Positions 1-5,115 of a DNA stretch of 6,998 nucleotides are shown here, one piece after another (position 1 is the first letter of the stretch; each line of letters opens with the position of its first letter). This stretch comes from Minisyncoccota bacterium. Lineage in GTDB: Bacteria > Patescibacteriota > Minisyncoccia > Minisyncoccales > UBA5738. Made by a program: the position numbers and the translations under genes. Below the pieces are notes generated by a model. That model worked only from the letters and a program-made list of their open reading frames with translations, was not told the DNA's origin and made no database searches. Where the stretch lies: contig JALOQL010000055.1 in assembly GCA_025453415.1 (NCBI GenBank), positions 1-6,998 on the forward strand, given 5' to 3'.

Positions 1-121
1 TATCTATTCCAGCCAATTTTACAAACATAGAATTAAACGAAATGTGATCTCTTGCAATAGAAATAAATGATCTATCACTTCCTTGATAATAATCTTCTCT
101 TATAACAGCTTCCCAAGGCAT
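1..121 (-). CDS. Unidentified AT-rich ORF, N-terminal part only
   Basis: An open reading frame starts with ATG at 121-119 on the minus strand and runs off the left edge after 40 codons. The peptide begins MPWEAVIREDYY and contains a segment ISFNSMFVKLAGID near residues 27-40. I do not recognise the family. The segment is faintly reminiscent of short phage or plasmid proteins with an 'xxFNxxxVKxxG' block, but this is a weak impression. It is visibly more AT-rich than the other genes here (codons such as ATA, AGA, TTA-type). The 36 bases between the tRNA-Gly CCA and the ATG are also AT-rich, with no Shine-Dalgarno motif. Lying just past the 3' end of a tRNA gene with different composition, it could belong to an inserted element, but this fragment alone cannot show that. 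Confidence 0.55.
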   Translation of the reverse strand, partial: MPWEAVIREDYYQGSDRSFISIARDHISFNSMFVKLAGID

Positions 122-157
122 TTTGTTTTATTATGTTATCTTACTCAGGGATAATTG

Positions 158-232
158 TGGAGCGGGTGAAGGGAGTCGGACCCTCGTTTCAACCTTGGGA
201 AGGTTGCATAATAGCCGTTATACGACACCCGC
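158..232 (-). tRNA. tRNA-Gly (anticodon CCC), CCA encoded
   Basis: The minus strand folds into a complete 75-nt cloverleaf. The acceptor stem is GCGGGTG with CACCCGC, the discriminator is T (U in the RNA), and a genomic CCA is at 160-158. The D-arm is GTAT / AACGGCTA / TTAT with G18G19 present. The anticodon stem CAACC/GGTTG carries the loop TTCCCAA, giving anticodon CCC at 199-197, which reads GGG glycine codons. The T-stem is GAGGG/CCCTT. The T-loop reads TCCGACT, so position 55 is C instead of the nearly universal T (pseudouridine). The 5' end sits two bases from a GC-rich palindrome (235-253). The gene lies downstream of the ftsB-like gene in the same orientation. Confidence 0.93.
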
Positions 233-234
233 GG

Positions 235-253
235 ATCCCGCCTGCGGCGGGAT
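235..253. repeat. GC-rich palindrome next to tRNA-Gly 5' end
   Basis: The sequence is a perfect inverted repeat, with arms ATCCCGCC (235-242) and GGCGGGAT (246-253) and a 3-base loop TGC. It ends two bases before the mature 5' end of tRNA-Gly, so in a precursor transcript it would form a stem directly against the RNase P cleavage site. No T-run follows on either strand, which argues against an intrinsic terminator. Nearly the same sequence occurs as a hairpin inside the RNase P RNA gene at 4689-4708, which suggests a dispersed palindromic repeat. Confidence 0.75.
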
Positions 254-256
254 AGT

Positions 257-283
257 TTATAGTTAATAGCTTATAGTTAATAG
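257..283. repeat. Tandem 14-nt repeat, two copies
   Basis: A 13-base word TTATAGTTAATAG occurs at 257-269 and again at 271-283, giving a period of 14. The DNA just before it (TAGTTTATAG) is a degenerate relative. It lies in the noncoding space between ftsB and tRNA-Gly, next to an 8-nt tandem repeat. No function can be read from it. Confidence 0.8.
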
Positions 284-290
284 TAAATTC

Positions 291-319
291 GTGATTCAGT
301 GATTCAGTGATTCAGTGAT
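291..319. repeat. Tandem 8-nt repeat (GTGATTCA), 3.6 copies
   Basis: GTGATTCA is repeated exactly at 291-298, 299-306 and 307-314, followed by a partial copy GTGAT at 315-319. The array ends one base before the ftsB stop codon, so it forms the first part of the ftsB 3' untranslated region. It is a simple sequence repeat of the kind that varies in copy number by slippage. No direct repeats longer than the unit and no spacers are present, so it is not a CRISPR. Confidence 0.85.
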
Positions 320-320
320 C

Positions 321-722
321 CTATGGTTTCAGGCCTTTGATGTTTTCCCAGAGATTCAGCCAGAAATTATCCCCGTTTTGCCCTTCTTGCTTTGTAGCAT
401 TCGCCTGGCTATCCTGCAAGACCGCGATCACCTCCTCTCCCGGCCTCTTATAGCCCTGTTCGCGCATCTTCTCCTCCTGGAAACTGTCGCCCTGGGCGGC
501 GTTCAAGCCCGCCTGGAGCGTGGCGCGGCGCTCTTCCAATACCTGGACCTGTTCCTGAAGCTTTTCTATCTGCGCCTCCATCTCGTGGCGGTTGTTGTAG
601 ATGCGCCAGTTGCAAACCGCCAAAAAAGCGATTATCGCCAGCGCCGCCAGGCCCAGCGCCGCCGAAACCAGCTTGCTTCTCCAGGTATTTTTCTTTTTTA
701 GGCGGGGAATTTTTATTGCCAC
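321..722 (-). CDS. FtsB/DivIC-like septum formation initiator protein
   Basis: This 133-residue protein has the bitopic layout of the FtsB/DivIC family, small divisome proteins that link early and late division factors through a periplasmic coiled coil. A basic N-terminus (residues 1-17, KIPRLKKKNTWRSK) is followed by one membrane helix (about 18-38). A predicted coiled coil rich in E, Q and L follows (about 44-75), then the block REQGYKRPGEEV (87-98), typical of this family. The C-terminal tail is polar and ends in a tryptophan-containing segment (119-133). It is somewhat longer than E. coli FtsB, which is about 100 residues. The start is GTG at 722-720, with no Shine-Dalgarno motif and no better in-frame ATG before the membrane helix. 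The stop is TAG. It is transcribed away from the small plus-strand ORF and toward tRNA-Gly. Family assignment is good; whether to call it FtsB or DivIC cannot be decided here. Confidence 0.82.
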   Translation of the reverse strand: MAIKIPRLKKKNTWRSKLVSAALGLAALAIIAFLAVCNWRIYNNRHEMEAQIEKLQEQVQVLEERRATLQAGLNAAQGDSFQEEKMREQGYKRPGEEVIAVLQDSQANATKQEGQNGDNFWLNLWENIKGLKP

Positions 723-734
723 AAAAGTCAGTTT

Positions 735-822
735 AAAGCTAAAAGCGTAAAGCGTAAAGCAAGAATGCGGACCGGCATTTCAACTTTACACTTTTCGCTT
801 TACGTTTTAAACTTTTAGGCTT
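735..822. repeat. Palindromic array of 7-nt (AAAGNNN) repeats
   Basis: The left block (735-760) reads as consecutive heptads AAAGCTA, AAAGCGT, AAAGCGT, AAAGC. The right block (781-822) is six consecutive heptads of opposite polarity, NNNCTTT or close variants (CAACTTT, ACACTTT, TCGCTTT, ACGTTTT, AAACTTT, TAGGCTT). Between them lies a short stem, AATGC (764-768) with GCATT (775-779). The whole is an imperfect inverted repeat of about 88 bases that could form a hairpin or cruciform. It fills most of the space between the divergent ftsB-like gene and the small plus-strand ORF. No protein or RNA family is recognised. The right end runs into the -35 box of the plus-strand promoter. Confidence 0.75.
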
Positions 823-849
823 GACGAAAACACAAAAATATCCGATAAA
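821..849 (+). promoter_or_regulatory. Putative sigma-70-type promoter for the 30-aa ORF
   Basis: A -35 box TTGACG (821-826) is separated by 17 bases from a -10-like GATAAA (844-849). This would start transcription near 856 and leave a leader of about 36 bases before the ATG at 892. The -35 matches the bacterial consensus in five of six positions and the -10 in four of six. The prediction rests on sequence and position only. Confidence 0.5.
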
Positions 850-891
850 GAAAACGTCCGATATCTAATAATACATCAAATCAAAGACATC

Positions 892-984
892 ATGCAAAAG
901 AAAACCATCCGAAAGATCTGGAAAGTCCTGGTTGTTTTCATCGCCTTAAGCACGGCTCTCTCCTTGGTCGCGGTCGGATTCTGA
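892..984 (+). CDS. Small 30-residue hydrophobic membrane peptide
   Basis: ATG at 892 opens a 30-codon frame ending in TGA (982-984). The peptide has a strongly basic N-terminus (MQKKTIRKIWK, residues 1-11) followed by one hydrophobic segment (about 12-30, VLVVFIALSTALSLVAVGF). This is the pattern of a single-span membrane peptide or a bare signal-peptide-like sequence. It is the only plus-strand gene supported here. It has its own promoter candidate (821-849) and is followed 22 bases later by a strong terminator, which argues that it is a real transcription unit. No Shine-Dalgarno motif is seen. From memory, very short proteins of this type are frequent in Patescibacteria genomes, but I know no assigned function. 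It could also be a small regulatory RNA with an incidental frame. Confidence 0.55.
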   Translation: MQKKTIRKIWKVLVVFIALSTALSLVAVGF

Positions 985-1006
985 TTTAATCCGCATTTCC
1001 AAACAA

Positions 1007-1035
1007 AAAAACGGCACGCTTTGCGTGCCGTTTTT
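1007..1035. terminator. Bidirectional intrinsic terminator
   Basis: A perfect 13-bp inverted repeat (arms 1007-1019 and 1023-1035, core ACGGCACGC/GCGTGCCGT) has a 3-base loop TTT. On the plus strand it ends in five Ts. On the minus strand it ends in a run of seven Ts. It therefore serves both convergent units: the small ORF ending at 984 (plus) and the murJ-lepA unit ending at 1112 (minus). Confidence 0.93.
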
Positions 1036-1111
1036 GTCCGGGAAACTTTGGCGATTGCGGCGGATGCCGGGTAAAGCTCGAAGATACGGCAGCCAAAACC
1101 CGAGTGCTCCT

Positions 1112-2920
1112 TTAATTTGTCTTAAACATATCCATGAACACTTTGGGCGGTATATGCACTTGTCCGCGCGCCTGAAGCTTTTTCTTGCCTTCCTTCTGCT
1201 TTTTGAGCAGTTTGTTCTTGCGCGTCACGTCACCGCCGTATAAAGGGGCGGTGACGTCGCGGCGCTGGGCGCCCAAAGTCTCGCGCGCCACCACTTTGCC
1301 GCCCAAAACCGCCTGGATCGGCAACGCGAACATCTGCGTGGGGAGTTTTTCCTTGAGTTTGGTGGCGATCCGGCGGCCCTCGGCCATCGCTTCTTCTTCG
1401 GGTACGATCTTGGCGAACGCCTCTTCCTTTTCACCGTTGATCAGGATTTCCAATTTGACCAGGTTTGCCGGCCGGTATCCGGTCAATTCATAGTTCATCG
1501 ACGCGTAACCCTGGCTGACGCTCTTGAGGCTGTCATAAAAGCCGCTGACGATCTTGCGCATCGGGATCTCGTAGCTCAAAAGCATTTTTTCGTTGCCGAC
1601 AAAGTCGGTGCCGATATAGATCGCGCTGTATTCCTTGGTCATATCCGATATCGGCCCCAGATAATCGATCGGGGTGACGATTTCCAGCTTTACCCAAGGT
1701 TCGAATTTGTCTTTTATTGTCGACGGGTCGGGCCAGTCACTAGTGGTATAGATTGTGAGTTCTCGGTCCCGGTTGTCGGTTATTTTATAAACCACCGACG
1801 GCGACGAAATTATCAGGTCAAGGTCAAACTCGCGGAAGAGGCGTTCGCACACGATCTCGGCGTGCAGCGTGCCCAAAAATCCGCAGCGATAGCCCCGGCC
1901 CAAAAATTCCTTCATCTCCGGCTCAAAAACGAACGACGGATCGCTCAATTTCAATTTCGTGAGCGCCACCTTCAAATCATCGAAGTCGTCGGCATTCGCC
2001 GGATATACCGAAGCGAAAATCATCGGCTTGGGTTCGTCATAGCCGGGCAGCGCCTGCACCAAAAAAGTCTTTGTTTTTTCGTTATACGCCCATGCCTGCG
2101 TAATCGTCTCGCCCACCCTCACCTTTTCCGGGTCTTTGACTCCCGTGGCGACATAACCGATCTCGCCGCAAGTAAGCCCCGCGGATTTTTCCATTTGCGG
2201 CTTAAAATATCCGGTTTCCTTGACGATACCTTCAACTTTGTTCTGTATCAAATATAATTTATCGTTGAAAGCCACCTTGCCGTCGATCATGCGCACGTAG
2301 GCGATGACCCCCTGGTAAAGGTCGTATTTCGAATCGAAAACCAGCGCGCGCAGCGGATTATCCGGGCGGCCTTGGGGCGCGGGAACCTTTTTGATCACCT
2401 CGTCCAACAATTGCTCCACGTTAAGCCCGCTCCGCGCGGAAACCGAGAAAATATCTTCGGGCTTCAATCCCAAAAGGGCGGCCAGGTCGGCTTTCGCCTC
2501 ATCGACCTTGGCATAGGGCAGGTCGATCTTGTTTATCGCCGGGATGATCACCAAGTTCTGTTTGCGCGCCAGATCGAGATTGGCCAACGTCTGCGCCTGT
2601 ATCCCCTGCGCCACGTCAACCAGAAGGATCGCGCCCTCCACCGCTTCCAGGCTGCGGCTTACTTCGTAGCCGAAATCGACATGGCCGGGAGTATCGATCA
2701 AATTCATAACATATCCCTTGTATTCCATGCGCACCGGCTGCATCTTGATGGTGATCCCCCGCTCTTTTTCCAAGTCCATCATATCCAGATGCTGGGCCTC
2801 CAATTTGTCTTTTTTTACCGTACCCGTCAATTCCAAAAAACGGTCGGCTAACGTCGACTTGCCATGGTCTACATGGCTAATGATGACAAAATTCCTTAAT
2901 TTCGATTGATCCGATTCCAT
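1112..2920 (-). CDS. lepA: Elongation factor 4 (LepA), ribosomal GTPase
   Basis: LepA is a translational GTPase that binds the ribosome and acts on elongation or subunit maturation; it is usually membrane-associated or cytosolic. At 602 residues the protein matches the normal family length of about 600. GTP-binding motifs are all visible: G1 HVDHGKST (16-23), G2 ERGITIK (53-59), G3 DTPGH (76-80), G4 NKID (130-133) and G5 SAR (161-163). The C-terminal LepA signature starts near residue 561 (YGGDVTRKNKLLKKQKEGKK), the basic tail that contacts tRNA. G1 begins SHVDHGKS rather than the common AHIDHGKS, a conservative change. The start ATG at 2920-2918 places the G1 motif at the expected distance and overlaps the murJ end by 25 bases, so translation is probably coupled. 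The stop is TAA, followed by a 76-base 3' UTR and a strong terminator. Confidence 0.97.
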   Translation of the reverse strand: MESDQSKLRNFVIISHVDHGKSTLADRFLELTGTVKKDKLEAQHLDMMDLEKERGITIKMQPVRMEYKGYVMNLIDTPGHVDFGYEVSRSLEAVEGAILLVDVAQGIQAQTLANLDLARKQNLVIIPAINKIDLPYAKVDEAKADLAALLGLKPEDIFSVSARSGLNVEQLLDEVIKKVPAPQGRPDNPLRALVFDSKYDLYQGVIAYVRMIDGKVAFNDKLYLIQNKVEGIVKETGYFKPQMEKSAGLTCGEIGYVATGVKDPEKVRVGETITQAWAYNEKTKTFLVQALPGYDEPKPMIFASVYPANADDFDDLKVALTKLKLSDPSFVFEPEMKEFLGRGYRCGFLGTLHAEIVCERLFREFDLDLIISSPSVVYKITDNRDRELTIYTTSDWPDPSTIKDKFEPWVKLEIVTPIDYLGPISDMTKEYSAIYIGTDFVGNEKMLLSYEIPMRKIVSGFYDSLKSVSQGYASMNYELTGYRPANLVKLEILINGEKEEAFAKIVPEEEAMAEGRRIATKLKEKLPTQMFALPIQAVLGGKVVARETLGAQRRDVTAPLYGGDVTRKNKLLKKQKEGKKKLQARGQVHIPPKVFMDMFKTN

Positions 2921-4548
2921 TTGTTTGCAATTGCCTGTTTTACCGCCATCGCTTCCGGCGATCCCATCAAAAGCGTCACCAGTCCGTAGACCGCCGCACC
3001 CGCGGCCGAAACGGCCGCGATGGCAGCCAGTTTCTGTGGTATCCCGTCAACGAACATAACAGCACTCACCAAATATACCGCAACCGCCATAAAAATGCCA
3101 GCAAAAATGGTTTTCGCCAAAGACCCGATGATTTCCGCGGTCCGCACCAACGCCGCGTCCTTGCGATAAAGCAGCAACACGAGCATCGCGAACTGGAAGG
3201 CATTGGCCAGGCCGTAAGCCAGGGCCAAACCCAGGACCCCGATATCGGTAACATCGCTCAGGCCAAATATGCCGCGCACCGCATGTGCCAACTCACCCCC
3301 GGCCAGAATGGCCACCAGCCAATAGTTTAAAATTATATTGACCAGCACCGAGACCACGGTCGTTATCGTGGGCGTGGCCGTGTCCTGCATGGAAAAAAAC
3401 AAGCGGAAAATAAGCGGCATCATCGCCGCGAAATATATCCCCAAACAAAACAATCCCAAGGATGCGGCCGTAAGATGCGACGCTTCAAGCGAAAACTGCC
3501 CGTGATAGTACAAAACATCCACTATCGGCTGGCGCAGCATAAAAAGCAAGATTACCGCAGGCACGGTCAAATAACCGATCTGCCGATAAGAAGCCGAGAA
3601 TTTCTCGGCGAGCGCCGTGGTTTTATTTTCGGCATGCAGTCTGGAAAATGCGGCGAAAGCCGCGGTCGCATACGACACGCCGATAACGCCAACCGGTAAA
3701 GCGTAGATATTGTTCGAAAGGTTAAAAACCGTGATCGACCCGGCCGGCAGCGCCGAAGCGATGATAGTGGGCGCGATGAGATTTATCTGGTTGGCCGCGA
3801 TCCCCAGCGTCCGGGGAAGCATCAATCCGAATACCTTGGCCAGCGATTCCTCTTTGAAGCTAAAAACCGGCTTGTAGCGGAACCCGCAACGCAACGCCGG
3901 CGCCACCTGCACCAGCAAGTAAAGCAACGCGCCAAAAATCACGCCAATACCCACCCCGGTGACCCCCAGGGACGGCGCCAGGAAAATTATTCCCGCAATA
4001 ATACCCGCGTTGTAAAATAGCGCCGCCAGGCTATAGGCCAGAAAACGCCGGAAATATTGCAAGATCCCCGAAAAAACCGACGCGATGCCAAAGATTATCG
4101 GACTAATAAACATCAGACGACTCAAAAACGCGGTTTTGGCCAGCTGCTCGGGGGTAAATCCCGGCGCAATCATCGCCACCAGCTGCGGCGTAAAAATGAA
4201 CAGCAGACCGCACACCAACACTAAAAACACCGCAAACACGTTCATCGTGTTATTGGCAAACCGCCAGGCCTCTTCCCGGTTTTTAGCGTAATAATCCGAA
4301 AACAGCGGCAAAAATGCCACCGTGATCCCGCCAAAAACCAGCAGGTTGTAAATGAAATCCGGAATCCGGAACGCCGCGAAATAAACGTCCAGATCGGCGC
4401 TGGCGCCAAAATGCTGGGCCAGCAGCCAATCGCGCCACACGCCCAGCAGGCGGCTGGCGATCGCGGAAACCGCCAGTATCGCGGCCGACAAGGTCACTCC
4501 CCGGCTCTCGATATTCAGCAACCCCGCGTGAAAAACGTTATGGGACAT
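2896..4548 (-). CDS. murJ: MurJ lipid II flippase
   Basis: MurJ (MviN) moves lipid II, the undecaprenyl-linked peptidoglycan precursor, across the cytoplasmic membrane. It is a multi-span membrane protein of the MOP superfamily with typically 14 helices. From ATG at 4548 the protein has 550 residues, a little longer than E. coli MurJ (511), and is hydrophobic throughout. The N-terminal family block is clear: SRLLGVWRD (32-40, counterparts of E. coli R18 and R24), FGASADLD (47-54, ending in the counterpart of D39) and AFRIPDFIYNLL (59-70). The segment around E. coli R270 (YYADRLMEFPSGVLG) reads NLSNNIYALPVGVIG here, so that arginine and R52 seem to be replaced. A longer frame back to a TTG at 4602 is possible, but it adds 18 residues and lies within a stem-loop; I prefer the ATG. 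It follows rnpB and overlaps lepA. Confidence 0.93.
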   Translation of the reverse strand: MSHNVFHAGLLNIESRGVTLSAAILAVSAIASRLLGVWRDWLLAQHFGASADLDVYFAAFRIPDFIYNLLVFGGITVAFLPLFSDYYAKNREEAWRFANNTMNVFAVFLVLVCGLLFIFTPQLVAMIAPGFTPEQLAKTAFLSRLMFISPIIFGIASVFSGILQYFRRFLAYSLAALFYNAGIIAGIIFLAPSLGVTGVGIGVIFGALLYLLVQVAPALRCGFRYKPVFSFKEESLAKVFGLMLPRTLGIAANQINLIAPTIIASALPAGSITVFNLSNNIYALPVGVIGVSYATAAFAAFSRLHAENKTTALAEKFSASYRQIGYLTVPAVILLFMLRQPIVDVLYYHGQFSLEASHLTAASLGLFCLGIYFAAMMPLIFRLFFSMQDTATPTITTVVSVLVNIILNYWLVAILAGGELAHAVRGIFGLSDVTDIGVLGLALAYGLANAFQFAMLVLLLYRKDAALVRTAEIIGSLAKTIFAGIFMAVAVYLVSAVMFVDGIPQKLAAIAAVSAAGAAVYGLVTLLMGSPEAMAVKQAIANKWNRINRN

Positions 4549-4562
4549 GATAAATACAAGTA

Positions 4563-4618
4563 GCGAATTTGGGAGGTTTGACCTCAGCTTTTGGGAGGTC
4601 AATCCTCACCGAATTCGC
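4563..4618 (-). promoter_or_regulatory. Large nested stem-loop in the murJ leader
   Basis: An outer 7-bp arm pair, GCGAATT (4563-4569) and AATTCGC (4612-4618), encloses GAGG (4573-4576) with CCTC (4604-4607). Inside these is a perfect 8-bp pair, TTGACCTC (4578-4585) with GAGGTCAA (4595-4602), with a 9-base loop. Read differently, the same bases hold two direct 19-nt units beginning TTTGGGAGGT at 4568 and 4590, each with its own short dyad, a 22-base period. It lies 14 bases before the murJ ATG and 34 bases after the rnpB 3' end. No U-run follows on the minus strand, so a simple terminator is unlikely. An attenuator, an RNA processing site or a tandem operator are all possible. Confidence 0.6.
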
Positions 4619-4652
4619 GCCAATGGCACACGCAAATTTCGCAATACCGACA

Positions 4653-5046
4653 GAAAACCCAAGCCGGCAATAAGCCGAATTCTGTCCGTCCCGCCGGATT
4701 TGGCGGGATCGAGCAACCATTTATCTGGGCCGTAAATTGCTTTACGGCCTCAAGCGAACTACTTTTTACGGAATTTTCCCATATATTCGAAAAATTCCGC
4801 TCGTTCTTGCATCCAGTAAGGATTTAGCCGTTTCATTCCTATGTTACCATAGGCCTCATCCCTCGCCTTGCGGTCCGGGAGTCCCTCGCTTTTCAGTTCA
4901 GGACGTTTCTGTTCGCACCTCGAGCCTTGCGGCCGGAGGGAATTACCCTCTACAGATTAGATTGCCTTGCGGCAAAATGAAAGTTCGGACTTTCCTCCCC
5001 TAATATTTTAACCTTAAGGGCGGTTGCTTTGCCGGCTTGGGTTTTC
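4653..5046 (-). ncRNA. rnpB: RNase P RNA, bacterial type A-like
   Basis: This is the catalytic RNA of RNase P, which cuts the 5' leader from pre-tRNAs. The ends are defined by helix P1, an 18-bp perfect pairing of 4653-4670 with 5029-5046. The universally conserved core is present on the minus strand: GAGGAAAGTCC (4997-4987), and ACAGAATTCGGCTTA (4685-4671), which together form the P4 region. An AGATAAATGG segment is also present just before P18. Several helices end in GNRA loops: CCGCAAGG at 4873-4866, 4932-4925 and 4972-4965, and GTAA between CCTATG and CATAGG (4853-4838). The length of about 394 nt is normal. The P15-like hairpin (4769-4799) has loop TCGAATATATGGG, with no GGU that would pair with the tRNA CCA. 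P18 carries a long GC-rich stem (4689-4708) resembling the palindrome beside tRNA-Gly. Confidence 0.95.
4689..4708. repeat. GC-rich palindrome within rnpB (P18 stem)
   Basis: Arms TCCCGCC (4689-4695) and GGCGGGA (4702-4708) pair perfectly around a 6-base loop GGATTT. On the minus strand the context is GATCCCGCC...GGCGGGAC, close to the palindrome at 235-253. In the RNase P RNA it takes the place of helix P18, which varies in length between bacteria, so the element could be tolerated there. Confidence 0.65.
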
Positions 5047-5060
5047 CGTCCGACCCGTAT

Positions 5061-5090
5061 ATTTTAACAGCTAAAATCCATCTTTGTCAA
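5061..5090 (-). promoter_or_regulatory. Promoter of rnpB
   Basis: On the minus strand a perfect -35 TTGACA (5090-5085) is followed after 18 bases by TAAAAT (5066-5061), five of six matches to the -10 consensus. Transcription would start near 5054, only about eight bases before the P1 helix of RNase P RNA, which fits a primary transcript with almost no leader. The -35 box lies within the 3' arm of a small inverted repeat (5079-5106). Confidence 0.82.
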
Positions 5091-5106
5091 GATTACGGCA
5101 AAGATG
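5079..5106. other. Inverted repeat overlapping the rnpB -35 box
   Basis: CATCTTTG (5079-5086) pairs perfectly with CAAAGATG (5099-5106), and the stem can extend by a wobble and a C-G pair to leave an 8-base loop. It starts ten bases after the stop codon of the upstream membrane-protein gene, and on the minus strand it is followed by GATTTTAG, so it may act as a weak terminator for that gene. Because it contains the rnpB -35 box it might instead be an operator. The sequence cannot separate these. Confidence 0.45.
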
Positions 5107-5115
5107 TTAATGCAT

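Noticed and set aside
235..253. The GC-rich palindrome as an intrinsic terminator of ftsB
   Set aside because: No T-run follows the stem on the minus strand; it runs directly into the tRNA. It could only terminate by another mechanism.
291..319. The 8-nt repeat as a possible CRISPR
   Set aside because: The units are contiguous with no spacers and are far shorter than CRISPR repeats.
982..984. TGA recoded as glycine, as in some Patescibacteria
   Set aside because: Reading through this TGA would run straight into the terminator hairpin. The other genes end in TAA or TAG and contain no internal TGA. The single case is better read as a stop.
2372..2851. A 159-codon plus-strand frame, with other frames at 1862-2257 and 1185-1493
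   Set aside because: All are antisense to lepA, which is intact with all G motifs. Their translations show no domain pattern.
4549..4602. A longer murJ start at a TTG at 4602
   Set aside because: It adds 18 residues that do not resemble MurJ N-termini and lies inside the leader stem-loop. The ATG at 4548 gives a normal N-terminus.
4591..5003. Several short plus-strand frames between 4538 and 5234
   Set aside because: They overlap the RNase P RNA gene, whose conserved core and P1 helix are clear, and have no protein-like features.
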